From Atopobiaceae bacterium (lineage in GTDB: Bacteria; Actinomycetota; Coriobacteriia; Coriobacteriales; Atopobiaceae): a stretch of 64,000 bases of DNA. Positions 34,822 through 41,742 of this stretch are shown here, one piece after another. The position numbers and the translations under genes are program-made. The notes under the pieces were generated by a model that saw only the letters and a list, made by a program, of their open reading frames with translations, did not search any database and had not been told where the DNA came from. Position 1 is the first letter of the stretch, and every line of letters starts with the position of its first letter. The stretch is taken from assembly GCA_017533825.1 (NCBI GenBank), contig JAFWIE010000040.1, positions 1 through 64,000 of the forward strand. The letters are read 5' to 3'.

Positions 34822-35112
34822 CTCCCTTACCTTCTACAACGTGAAGGCCACACCAAATGTGCGGCCCTCACAAGAAATTGTCAGCAAGAAATGAGTGGGA
34901 ATCTCACCTAAATGGCTCTCCGAACGACACGACTTGAGGGGATGTTTACAGGCAGCCCCAGCACACACAGGGATTGCAGGCACACCACGACAGATAGATG
35001 GCAAGACGTGCGGCAACTCGACATCATCGCAAGAAGGTGAGATGACGCTCGGACCCACGTTGATGGCTTCGCTCACCAGTACGTTTGATTGACTCACTGA
35101 AGAGCATGAGAA
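34822..35112. other. Non-coding stretch upstream of the ECF sigma operon
   Basis: No plausible gene is seen. It contains GC-rich direct and inverted short runs (for example GAGTGGGAATCTCAC and CGAACGACACGACTTG). It must carry the promoter of the sigma operon, but I could not identify a trustworthy -35/-10 pair. Confidence 0.4.
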
Positions 35113-35153
35113 CCCCCGCACTTTCTACCGTCTTTGGGTAGATGGTACGGGGG
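35113..35153 (-). terminator. Terminator-like hairpin after the flavin reductase gene
   Basis: CCCCCG (35113-35118) pairs with CGGGGG (35148-35153), and inside it CTACC pairs with GGTAG around a 6-nt loop. It is 28 nt downstream of the minus-strand flavin reductase stop. Confidence 0.55.
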
Positions 35154-35180
35154 CGTCGCAAGCCTCGGTTGTCGGATACC

Positions 35181-35744
35181 TTACATCAACGCCTTACCTG
35201 CGTCCCAGGCACCACCAACCTCTTCGCCGACCACGCGGTAGATGCGGCGGGTGCTGTCGTAGACGATCGGGCGCATCTTGCCGAAGTCCACGCGGCCCTC
35301 CCCGTCGAGCACCGACTCGTCCACGCGCGTGTTGACTACGCGACCGACGATGCGCGCACCGTGCTCGTCGCCGTCGATTACCGTGACCTCACACTCCATG
35401 GTGAGGGGGAACTCCTCAATTACCGGCGCGTCCACGAACTCGGACTTGGTGAAGGTCATGCCGGACGCGGCGGCCTTGTCCACCTTGTTGCCGGTCGCGA
35501 TGCCGAAGTAATCAGCCTCTGCCACATGCGCCACATCCGCGGGCGATACCGAGAAGGCGCCCCGTTTGACGATGTTGGCCGTGGACTTGTGGTCACCGAT
35601 GTTGAAGCAGATCTCGTGGCGGCTGCACTCGCCGGCCCACGCCGCGTTCATCGCGTTGGGCACGCCATTCTCGTCGTAGCTCGCTATGATGAACACCGAT
35701 TGCGGGAAGAGCTCGCCTTCGCTTCCCAGGTTCTTGAACGCCAT
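35181..35744 (-). CDS. Flavin reductase-like FMN-binding protein
   Basis: The 187-aa protein has the FMN-binding split-barrel fold of the flavin reductase-like family: ELFPQSVFIIASYDENGVPNAM, then MNAAWAGECSRHEICFNIG and the FSVSPADVAHVAEADYFG block. It may use NAD(P)H to reduce flavin or act in oxidative-stress metabolism. The start at 35744 is preceded by AAAGG with about 10-nt spacing. The upstream frame (to 35846) reaches into the promoter region and is not preferred. It is divergent from an HxlR regulator, a common regulator-target pair. Confidence 0.85.
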   Translation of the reverse strand: MAFKNLGSEGELFPQSVFIIASYDENGVPNAMNAAWAGECSRHEICFNIGDHKSTANIVKRGAFSVSPADVAHVAEADYFGIATGNKVDKAAASGMTFTKSEFVDAPVIEEFPLTMECEVTVIDGDEHGARIVGRVVNTRVDESVLDGEGRVDFGKMRPIVYDSTRRIYRVVGEEVGGAWDAGKALM

Positions 35745-35819
35745 GATGCCGCGCCTTTCTCTTTCGTCGCCGTCGTTCGTGATAGAGCTGAATCCATGAC
35801 GGCTTTCCGAAGCCGACTG

Positions 35820-35858
35820 CATACAGTATGATTTAAAGCGTTCCAAATGCCAGTACTG
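35820..35858. promoter_or_regulatory. Palindromic operator-like sites between flavin reductase and HxlR genes
   Basis: CATACAGTATG (35820-35830) is a 5-1-5 palindrome and CAGTACTG (35851-35858) is a perfect 8-bp palindrome; both contain the AGTA/TACT element and are followed by ATTTAAAG. They lie in the divergent promoter region and are candidate HxlR binding sites. The sites are seen; regulation is inference. Confidence 0.5.
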
Positions 35859-35892
35859 TATTTAAAGAAAGGTACTATCCCAGGAGATAGTT

Positions 35893-36231
35893 ATGGGACT
35901 GAACAAGGAAAAAATCGGCGACGCGAGCTTCGAAGGAACAGGCTATAGCTACACGATGTCGCTCATACAGGGCAAGCACAAGATGGTCATCCTGTACTGC
36001 CTGATGGAGTTCCAACCTGTGCGCTTCAACGAGATGCGCCGTTACCTCGGCAAGGTCACCGACAAGACGCTCTCTGCCAACCTGAAGGAGCTCGAGGCAG
36101 ACGGACTTGTTGCCCGCAAGGAGTATCCGCAGGTACCGCCCAAGGTAGAGTATTCGCTGACCCCACTCGGCGAATCGCTCATGGAGGTGCTCGACCAGCT
36201 GTGCACCTGGGGTGAGGAGCACATGAGCTAG
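35893..36231 (+). CDS. HxlR-family winged-helix regulator
   Basis: The 112-aa protein is a dimeric winged-helix regulator: GKHKMVILYCLMEFQPVRFN, then EMRRYLGKVTDKTLSANLKELEADGLV and YPQVPPKVEYSLTPLGESL, the standard HxlR pattern (PPRVEYSLTxxG). HxlR members often respond to aldehydes, diamide or other electrophiles, and many control a divergent redox enzyme. An AGGAG site lies 6 nt before the ATG. It is divergent from the flavin reductase gene, and operator-like palindromes lie between them. Autoregulation and control of the flavin reductase are inferred. Confidence 0.9.
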   Translation: MGLNKEKIGDASFEGTGYSYTMSLIQGKHKMVILYCLMEFQPVRFNEMRRYLGKVTDKTLSANLKELEADGLVARKEYPQVPPKVEYSLTPLGESLMEVLDQLCTWGEEHMS

Positions 36232-36252
36232 CAGGCCTCACAAAGACACATG

Positions 36253-36387
36253 TCATGCATTCCGCATCACACCGAGAAGACAATCGATGGCGACAATTAC
36301 ATAGACCCTGTGGCACACTCTCACTCGGTTTGCGCGTGCACCAGGTACGCCCCCTTTGAGCGGCACCATGCAGTCTTCGAAATCCAT
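36253..36387 (-). CDS. Possible 44-aa small protein
   Basis: An ATG at 36387 on the minus strand is preceded by AGGAGG at 5-6 nt, a strong site. It opens 44 codons, MDFEDCMVPLKGG... ending VIVAIDCLLGVMRNA, with a hydrophobic segment in the second half. No family is recognised. It lies between the HxlR gene (convergent) and a tRNA-Glu terminator. Codon choice is not clearly gene-like, so this is tentative. Confidence 0.3.
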   Translation of the reverse strand: MDFEDCMVPLKGGVPGARANRVRVCHRVYVIVAIDCLLGVMRNA

Positions 36388-36445
36388 GCGCACCTCCTGT
36401 GACCAGGCTTAAGCCACCGCACATAGATCCGCAAGGCCAGAGCTA

Positions 36446-36470
36446 TAAAAAACAGGCCCCAGAGGGCCTG
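36446..36470 (-). terminator. Intrinsic terminator of the second tRNA-Glu
   Basis: On the minus strand CAGGCCC pairs with GGGCCTG around TCT, and a T-run follows (TTTTTTA at 36446-36452). It starts about 9 nt after the tRNA-Glu CCA end. Confidence 0.85.
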
Positions 36471-36478
36471 CGGAGTTT

Positions 36479-36555
36479 TGGTAGCCCGTACCAGATTCGA
36501 ACTGGTGATCTCCGCCTTGAGAGGGCGGCGTCCTGAACCGCTAGACGAACGGGCC
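36479..36555 (-). tRNA. tRNA-Glu (CTC), copy 2
   Basis: Identical over 77 nt to the copy at 25729-25805, including the encoded CCA and anticodon CTC. It follows tRNA-Gln on the same strand, 18 nt apart, and is followed by its own terminator. Confidence 0.95.
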
Positions 36556-36573
36556 GTTATGTACGTTAAAGAA

Positions 36574-36647
36574 TGGCTGGGACTGAGAGAATCGAACTCC
36601 CACTGACGGAACCAGAATCCGTTGTCCTACCGTTAGACGAAGTCCCA
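36574..36647 (-). tRNA. tRNA-Gln (CTG)
   Basis: Minus-strand cloverleaf starting TGGGACTTCGTCTAACGG. The anticodon stem ACGGA/TCCGT encloses TTCTGGT, giving anticodon CTG for CAG codons. CCA is encoded. It precedes tRNA-Glu in the same direction, so both are probably one transcript. Confidence 0.93.
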
Positions 36648-36745
36648 ATAACCGCTTGCTTCAACGCGAGAACATACTTTACTCTTATGTTCATATCATT
36701 GCAAGCGTCATTCGCGAACTTTTTGTTGAAATCATGGAGGAAGCC

Positions 36746-37345
36746 ATGTGCCATCGCGTCATGCCAGTCCTTATGACGGAAATCGAGTATCTCCTCGAGC
36801 AGCAGCGCCAGACAGGCCACGCACGCCTGCCCGAACGCGACCCATCCCTCGAGGTACCTGACGCGTACCCCGGCAAGCAGCTCCCCCTCATCGTACCTGA
36901 CGCCACCGGTGAGTTGCACGCAGAAGAGCTGACCTGGGGATTCGATGCCCCTCCGGGTGCGCGCTCGAAGCTTGTCTTTAACACGCGCATCGAGACAGCA
37001 CTCGCCCACGTCTCCGCTGGGCGTGGCATGTGGGCAGAGCCATTGCTAATCGGCCGCTGCCTCATCCCCGTACTCGCCTTCTACGAGTCATGGACCCGCA
37101 ACCCACCGCGGCGCGGCGCGCAAGCGCGCTTCTCCTCCCCCGCCCATCGCGGATTTCTCCTCGCGGGGGTGCAGGCGAAAGGACGCGTCTCCATCGTGAC
37201 GACGCAGCCGAACGCCGCCGTCTCCCCTCTCCACACCCGCATGCCTCTCGTACTCGGTCCCGGAGAGTCGAACGTGTGGCTGCAGGGAGACTATGCCTCG
37301 CTCGCCGATCGATCGCAGATTCGCCTCGACATTGAGACACTGTAG
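36746..37345 (+). CDS. SRAP (SOS response-associated peptidase, YedK/HMCES-like) protein
   Basis: The 199-aa protein belongs to the SRAP family, which crosslinks to abasic sites in single-stranded DNA. The start at 36746 (MCHRVM, site TGGAGGAAGCC) gives Cys2 as the catalytic nucleophile once the initiator Met is removed. Other expected parts are NTRIETA, the GRCLIPVLAFYESW block with the Glu and TTQPNAAVSPLHTRMPLVL with the active-site His (usual form IHDRMP). It probably shields abasic lesions at forks. It lies beside tRNA genes and upstream of tRNA-Pro and dgk, with no SOS neighbours. Confidence 0.87.
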   Translation: MCHRVMPVLMTEIEYLLEQQRQTGHARLPERDPSLEVPDAYPGKQLPLIVPDATGELHAEELTWGFDAPPGARSKLVFNTRIETALAHVSAGRGMWAEPLLIGRCLIPVLAFYESWTRNPPRRGAQARFSSPAHRGFLLAGVQAKGRVSIVTTQPNAAVSPLHTRMPLVLGPGESNVWLQGDYASLADRSQIRLDIETL

Positions 37346-37427
37346 CCCGCGCCGGTCCTTAGAGCGCAGTAATTCAGACACCTTACTATCGCATTACAGC
37401 CTGAGCAATCAAATCGCAAAAAGAAAA

Positions 37428-37451
37428 CAGGCCAGACAAGCGTCTGACCTG
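37428..37451 (-). terminator. Intrinsic terminator of tRNA-Pro
   Basis: Arm 37428-37437 pairs with 37442-37451 (one G-U), and on the minus strand GTTTTCTTTTT follows. It lies 10 nt after the tRNA-Pro CCA end. Confidence 0.85.
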
Positions 37452-37461
37452 CGGTTTCTCG

Positions 37462-37538
<77 letters not shown>

Positions 37539-37609
37539 TGCAATTAAGTGATTATACGACAGTCAGAAATTATGTTCAACCGAAAAGTACGCCCACTTAC
37601 CGCATAGTC

Positions 37610-37639
37610 GTGACCTCTTACGCGCCCACTCCATACAAT
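37610..37639 (+). promoter_or_regulatory. Candidate promoter of the diacylglycerol kinase gene
   Basis: GTGACC (37610-37615) and TACAAT (37634-37639) are spaced 18 bp and sit 34 nt before the start codon. The -10 is good and the -35 is moderate, so this is a plausible sigma-70-type promoter. Confidence 0.4.
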
Positions 37640-37673
37640 GGTCTGGACGGAGCGACTCGGCGGAAGGAGGCAT

Positions 37674-38618
37674 ATGCCATCTCTGGATCTCGGCAGGACG
37701 CTGATCATCGCCAACCCTGCTGCGCGCAGCGGGAGAGGCGAAGGTGCAGCCGTATTTGCGACGAGGTTCTTCTCCTCCTTCCGCTCCGTCACATCTTCCT
37801 GCGAGGTGCGTCTTACCGAGGCAACGGGTGACGCACGGCAAATGGCCTCCACCACTTACGAATACGACAGCGTCATTGCCCTCGGAGGCGACGGTGTCAT
37901 CCACGAGGTGACAAACGGCCTCATGCAGCTGCCCAAAGACGATCGCCCGCGGTTGGGCGTCATCCCCATGGGCTCGGGCAACGACTTCGCACGCACGCTT
38001 GGTCTGACGAGAAACGATCCCGAGCGCTCCATTGCCGAGATACTGGGCGGCACAGAGCGCGTGATTGAACTCGGTAAGGTCAACGACACGTACTTCATGC
38101 AGACGCTCTCGTTTGGCCTCGATGCCGCAATTGCCCTCGACACCACCACGCGTCGCAACAACCACACCCGCCAGATTGGTGAGCGTCTCTTCGTGACCTC
38201 CGGTCTCAAGATTCTCCCTCGTGGTATGAGGGGATGGGCATACCGAGCCGTCATGGACGGCGAAGAAGTGGAGGGCATCGACCTCGCCTTTGCCATTCAG
38301 AACGGACCGACATACGGAGGTGGGTTCCGCATCTGCCCATCTGCGGTTCCCAACGACGGGTTGCTCGACGTCTGCTACTCGGTGTCGCGCCCCTCCCTTC
38401 CGCACGCGCTCGCACTCTTTGGCCTCATTCGCCTGGGGCGCCACACAAACTCGCGCAAGCTCGTGCTCAAGAAGGTGCGGCACGTGGAGGTGGAGTTCCC
38501 CGGAGAAGAGCAGCCACCATGTCAGGTGGACGGCGAGCCGCTTGTTGCGGAACGATATGTCATAGACGTCGTGCCGGCAGCGCTTCGCGTCATCGTGGCG
38601 GGAGGCTGTGCCTGGTAG
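37674..38618 (+). CDS. Diacylglycerol/lipid kinase (YegS/DagK family)
   Basis: The 314-aa kinase phosphorylates diacylglycerol or related lipids with ATP. Diagnostic parts are IIANPAARSGRG, the nucleotide-binding ALGGDGVIHEVTNGL (GGDGT-like) and GVIPMGSGNDFARTLGL. Downstream, GFGLDAAI-like SFGLDAAIAL and the C-terminal strand QVDGEPLVAERYVI are family features. The start at 37674 follows AAGGAGG, and the ORF upstream is not needed. It is the first gene of a group with the membrane protein and the GNAT-phosphoesterase, spaced 22 and 41 nt, probably one operon. It is likely involved in lipid or wall-lipid recycling. Confidence 0.9.
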   Translation: MPSLDLGRTLIIANPAARSGRGEGAAVFATRFFSSFRSVTSSCEVRLTEATGDARQMASTTYEYDSVIALGGDGVIHEVTNGLMQLPKDDRPRLGVIPMGSGNDFARTLGLTRNDPERSIAEILGGTERVIELGKVNDTYFMQTLSFGLDAAIALDTTTRRNNHTRQIGERLFVTSGLKILPRGMRGWAYRAVMDGEEVEGIDLAFAIQNGPTYGGGFRICPSAVPNDGLLDVCYSVSRPSLPHALALFGLIRLGRHTNSRKLVLKKVRHVEVEFPGEEQPPCQVDGEPLVAERYVIDVVPAALRVIVAGGCAW

Positions 38619-38640
38619 GTGTACATCGAAGGAGGCAGAT

Positions 38641-39660
38641 ATGAGCGATTGGCTTGCAAACACCACTTCTGCGAGGCATTCTTTGACGTCACCGAAGGAC
38701 GCAAACCTCTCGGACGACTACTATTGGTCGGACGAGGCTTATCCGCCTGACGGATCGCATTCTCCCCGACCCGGCGGCATGCCCGACGGCGGATTCTTTG
38801 AGCTCAGCACACGCGGAAAGGTCATCGCTATAGCGGTGCTTCTCATCGTTGGACTGCTCTCGTTCTTTGTCATCGGCGAATGGGCAATCTCTCCGGAGTC
38901 GCACGGCCCCACTATCAATGCCCTCGACGAGAAGAAGGACACCGTCATGACGCTCGTGGCGGGCTCCTCCGGAACCTCAACGGCCATAACGCTACTCCCG
39001 GGAGATGCTGGTACGCCCATCGCAGAGAAGCTCGTCGACCTCAGCTCCGACTTCCTCATCGTCATCGCAGCAATCTACTTAGAGAAGTACCTGCTCACCA
39101 TCATCGGCTTTCTCGCCTTCAAGGTCATCATCCCACTTGGATGCGTGCTGCTGCTTCCCGTGGTGCTCATGCGAAGCCAAGCGAGGTTGCGCATGACGCT
39201 CTTCAACCTTGTGGCGCGCGTGTCGCTGCTTGCCATCGCCATGTATTGCGTCGTTCCGGTGAGCGTCTTCGTCTCGGGCATGATCGAGCGCACCTACGAA
39301 GCATCGCTCAACAAGACGATCACCAACGCCCAGCAGACGGCAGCGGCCATCGAGGAATCGACGCAAGAGTCCGAGAAGGAAGAAGAGCCACAGGGCATCA
39401 TCGAGACGTTGCAGAACATCCCCAACGCCATCACGCAGTTGCCGGACGAGGTGGCTGGATGGCTAGAGGAAGCCAAGGTCGCCCTGAACAACTTCATCGA
39501 GGCACTCGCGGTGATGATCGTCACGTCATGCATCATCCCGATTCTGGTGCTCGTCTTCTTCCTGTGGCTGGTGAAGTCACTGCTTGGCGTGAGTGTGGAC
39601 CTGCCGATGGGATACCTGCGACCGCGCTCGATGCGCAAGATGAGGCACGGCAAGCGATAG
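38641..39660 (+). CDS. Hypothetical four-helix membrane protein
   Basis: The 339-aa protein has an Asp/Tyr/Pro-rich cytosolic N-terminus of about 58 residues (SDDYYWSDEAYPPDGSHSPR). A first membrane helix (about residues 61-79), an extracytoplasmic loop, then three further helices (about 137-180, 195-215, 300-325) and a coiled, Glu-rich segment (EESTQESEKEEEP) follow. A GGAGG site precedes the ATG at 38641. It lies between dgk and the GNAT fusion, probably co-transcribed. I do not recognise a family. A membrane scaffold or transport-accessory role is conceivable. Confidence 0.7.
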   Translation: MSDWLANTTSARHSLTSPKDANLSDDYYWSDEAYPPDGSHSPRPGGMPDGGFFELSTRGKVIAIAVLLIVGLLSFFVIGEWAISPESHGPTINALDEKKDTVMTLVAGSSGTSTAITLLPGDAGTPIAEKLVDLSSDFLIVIAAIYLEKYLLTIIGFLAFKVIIPLGCVLLLPVVLMRSQARLRMTLFNLVARVSLLAIAMYCVVPVSVFVSGMIERTYEASLNKTITNAQQTAAAIEESTQESEKEEEPQGIIETLQNIPNAITQLPDEVAGWLEEAKVALNNFIEALAVMIVTSCIIPILVLVFFLWLVKSLLGVSVDLPMGYLRPRSMRKMRHGKR

Positions 39661-39701
39661 GCTCGCGGACCGTTGGCTCTGTCACCCAGAGAGGAGGGGT
39701 C

Positions 39702-40805
39702 ATGCAGATCTTCCGAGTACCCAACGCAGAGAAGACCGCATACCACGACCTGCTGCTCCTTGCCGACGAACAGTGGGACATGGTGGAGACCTACCTCGGA
39801 CAAGGCGAGATGTACGTCTTACGCGAGGAGGGCGCGGCGCGCGCTGAGCTTGTGCTCACCGACGAAGGGGACGGGCTCGCCGAGGTGCGCAACCTCGCGG
39901 TCGACCCTGCCAGTCAGCGCCGCGGGTACGGCGCCGCCCTCCTCGACTACGCCCTCCGTCGCTGCAGAGGCTGGGCGCGACGGCTTCGCGTCCGCACGGG
40001 AGACAGCCCGCTCACCGTGCCCTTCTACGAGCGTTGCGGCTTCACGCAGATCGGACGCCTCAAGGATTACTTCATAGACCACTACGCACAGCCCATCTAT
40101 GAAGCCGGCGCGCGCCTACGCGATGCGGTCATCCTCGAGCGCGAGGTGCCATCCGGCCATGCACCCACCAGATTCTTCACCGCCGACCTGCACATCGGCG
40201 ACCAAGCCATCGCACGGTGGCGTGGCTTCGGCACGGATGTGTCCGCACATGACGACCTGCTGCTCGGCCGCCTCGAGAGGCGCCTGCAACGCGATGACGA
40301 GCTCTGGATCCTGGGCGACGTGTGCAAACCACGCGTCGAAGATGTCATGCACCTGCGTACCACCATCCCCTGCAAGAGAGTCAACGTCATCATCGGCAAC
40401 CACGACAGCCGCTCGAAGTTCGTCACCGCCGGATGCTACGACACCGTTGAGTACTATGCGCATGTGGGCAAGCAGCGACGCGACGGGTACCGCTTCGTAC
40501 TCTCGCACTACCCCATGCTCGATTGGGACCGCGCCTACCACGGCGCCTACATGTTGCACGGACACATCCATAGCATGCCGTCGTACGAATCCTCACGTGC
40601 GCGCCACGACTCGGTGCCACCCGACCGCGAACATGGCGGCATGGGTATGCGCGGCTACAACGAGCAAATGCGTGAGCGCGCCTGTCGCAGGTACGACGTA
40701 GGCGTCGATGCGAACGGCTGGGCGCCGGTGAGCGTCGATGATATCCGCACGTTCTTTGGCGGCGACGAGACATGGAGCGCGGCGCACGGGCTGCCGGTGG
40801 ACTAG
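39702..40805 (+). CDS. GNAT acetyltransferase fused to a calcineurin-like metallophosphoesterase
   Basis: The 367-aa protein has two domains. Residues about 1-140 are GNAT-like: EVRNLAVDPASQRRGYGAALLDYAL (Q/RxxGxG/A) and VPFYERCGF. From about residue 155 a metallophosphoesterase domain begins: FFTADLHIGD, DELWILGDVC (GD), then IIGNHDSR (GNHD), FVLSHYP and YMLHGHIH (GH). These are the standard metal-binding residues of calcineurin-like phosphatases. GAGGAGGGG lies just before the ATG. The fusion couples acetyl transfer and phosphoester cleavage in one chain. The biological substrate is unknown. Confidence 0.85.
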   Translation: MQIFRVPNAEKTAYHDLLLLADEQWDMVETYLGQGEMYVLREEGAARAELVLTDEGDGLAEVRNLAVDPASQRRGYGAALLDYALRRCRGWARRLRVRTGDSPLTVPFYERCGFTQIGRLKDYFIDHYAQPIYEAGARLRDAVILEREVPSGHAPTRFFTADLHIGDQAIARWRGFGTDVSAHDDLLLGRLERRLQRDDELWILGDVCKPRVEDVMHLRTTIPCKRVNVIIGNHDSRSKFVTAGCYDTVEYYAHVGKQRRDGYRFVLSHYPMLDWDRAYHGAYMLHGHIHSMPSYESSRARHDSVPPDREHGGMGMRGYNEQMRERACRRYDVGVDANGWAPVSVDDIRTFFGGDETWSAAHGLPVD

Positions 40806-40872
40806 TCCACGAATGGGCGCGCGGAGGCCGCAAAGCCCGCGAGGGGTTACTCCCCGTGGCGCACTACTCTCG

Positions 40873-40936
40873 TGGCGAACCACCCCCGCGAAGCACCGCC
40901 CCCATGGCGAACCGCCCCCGCGAAGCACCACCCCGC
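40873..40936. repeat. 32-bp tandem duplication, C-rich
   Basis: Two 32-bp copies, 40873-40904 and 40905-40936, differ at a few positions and contain GGCGAACCACCCCCGCGAAG. They lie between the GNAT fusion and the zinc-ribbon gene, in a C-rich stretch without coding potential. Function unknown. Confidence 0.6.
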
Positions 40937-40945
40937 GGCGTACAC

Positions 40946-41356
40946 CTAAGAATCCCTGAGGGCAATGAAGAGATACAGAAGCCAACCTGCCGCAATGATG
41001 GCGTACTTCACGGGCGGCTTCAGATTCTTGTTTCTCAGCATCAAGACAGTAAGGGGAATCGGAAAGATGAATAGCCATCCAAGGAACCAGACGACGATGC
41101 TAGTCTTCTTCTCCGGCTGTTGCACCTGCTGAATCACGACCTGGCTCGGCGCTTCGGCCATCGCGCGCTGCCTGCCCTTCTCGAACTGGTAGCCCGCATC
41201 CTCTGCGTTGCTGTAAGTGACGGAATGCTCAACGCGCTGCACCTCGTCGTCTATGTGTAGCTGCGCACCACAGTACGAGCAGAATGCCTGCTTTTGCTCG
41301 GAGTCAACTTCGAGCCGCGCCCCGCAGGCCGGGCACACGAACGCAACTAACTTCAT
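40946..41356 (-). CDS. Zinc-ribbon membrane protein
   Basis: The 136-aa protein starts with a zinc ribbon with Cys8, 11, 26 and 29 (FVCPACGARL and FCSYCGAQL), binding one zinc ion. A linker with Gln/Val (VVIQQVQQPEKK) and two membrane helices at the C-terminus follow (about residues 88-110, VVWFLGWLFIFPIPLTVLML, and 117-134). The start at 41356 follows AAAGGA with 6-nt spacing; the open frame upstream is not needed. It is convergent to the GNAT fusion and divergent from the AbrB unit. Function unknown. Confidence 0.72.
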   Translation of the reverse strand: MKLVAFVCPACGARLEVDSEQKQAFCSYCGAQLHIDDEVQRVEHSVTYSNAEDAGYQFEKGRQRAMAEAPSQVVIQQVQQPEKKTSIVVWFLGWLFIFPIPLTVLMLRNKNLKPPVKYAIIAAGWLLYLFIALRDS

Positions 41357-41469
41357 GCTCAATCCTTTGCCAGAACGGTCGGAATGAGTCTGACACAAGG
41401 CGTGAGAAAGTTCATTAGCTCATAGCAAACGGGCGAGCACCGCATGATTCCACTGGGCGGTGGCTCATA

Positions 41470-41498
41470 TTGCGTACCTCACTCAAGAAAGGTATGCT
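41470..41498 (+). promoter_or_regulatory. Candidate promoter of the AbrB-glycosyltransferase unit
   Basis: TTGCGT (41470-41475) and TATGCT (41493-41498) are spaced 17 bp, about 35 nt before the AbrB start. A second TATGAT begins at 41502, and the TATG repetition may also be an AbrB target. Confidence 0.45.
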
Positions 41499-41532
41499 TG
41501 GTATGATTTGTATAACGCTTTGAGGAGGCATC

Positions 41533-41742
41533 ATGACCATGCCAGAGGGAAAGGGCGCGTGGACGGCGACAGTCGGCACAAAGGGGCAGATCGTCATCCC
41601 CAAGGAGGCGCGCGAGATGTTCGGCATCATGCCAGGCGATACCCTCGTCATTCTGGGCGACGTGAAGCGCGGCCTTGCCATACCGCCCAAGGAGCAATTC
41701 AACGAGTGGATTCGCGCGGCGTTCGAAGGAGAAAATCGATGA
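41533..41742 (+). CDS. AbrB/SpoVT/MazE-type DNA-binding protein
   Basis: The 69-aa protein is a swapped-hairpin AbrB fold: WTATVGTKGQIVIPKEARE, then MFGIMPGDTLVILGD, the standard GxxGQIxIPKxxRxxxGxxxGD pattern. It ends with a helical tail. It binds DNA as a dimer or tetramer in family members. GAGGAGG lies before the ATG. Its stop overlaps the glycosyltransferase start (ATGA), so the two proteins are co-translated and the regulator probably controls the pair. It could in principle be an antitoxin, but no toxin is adjacent. Confidence 0.88.
   Translation: MTMPEGKGAWTATVGTKGQIVIPKEAREMFGIMPGDTLVILGDVKRGLAIPPKEQFNEWIRAAFEGENR

Noticed and set aside
40806..40945. CRISPR array from the C-rich repeats
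   Set aside because: Only two adjacent 32-bp copies exist, without spacers or cas genes.
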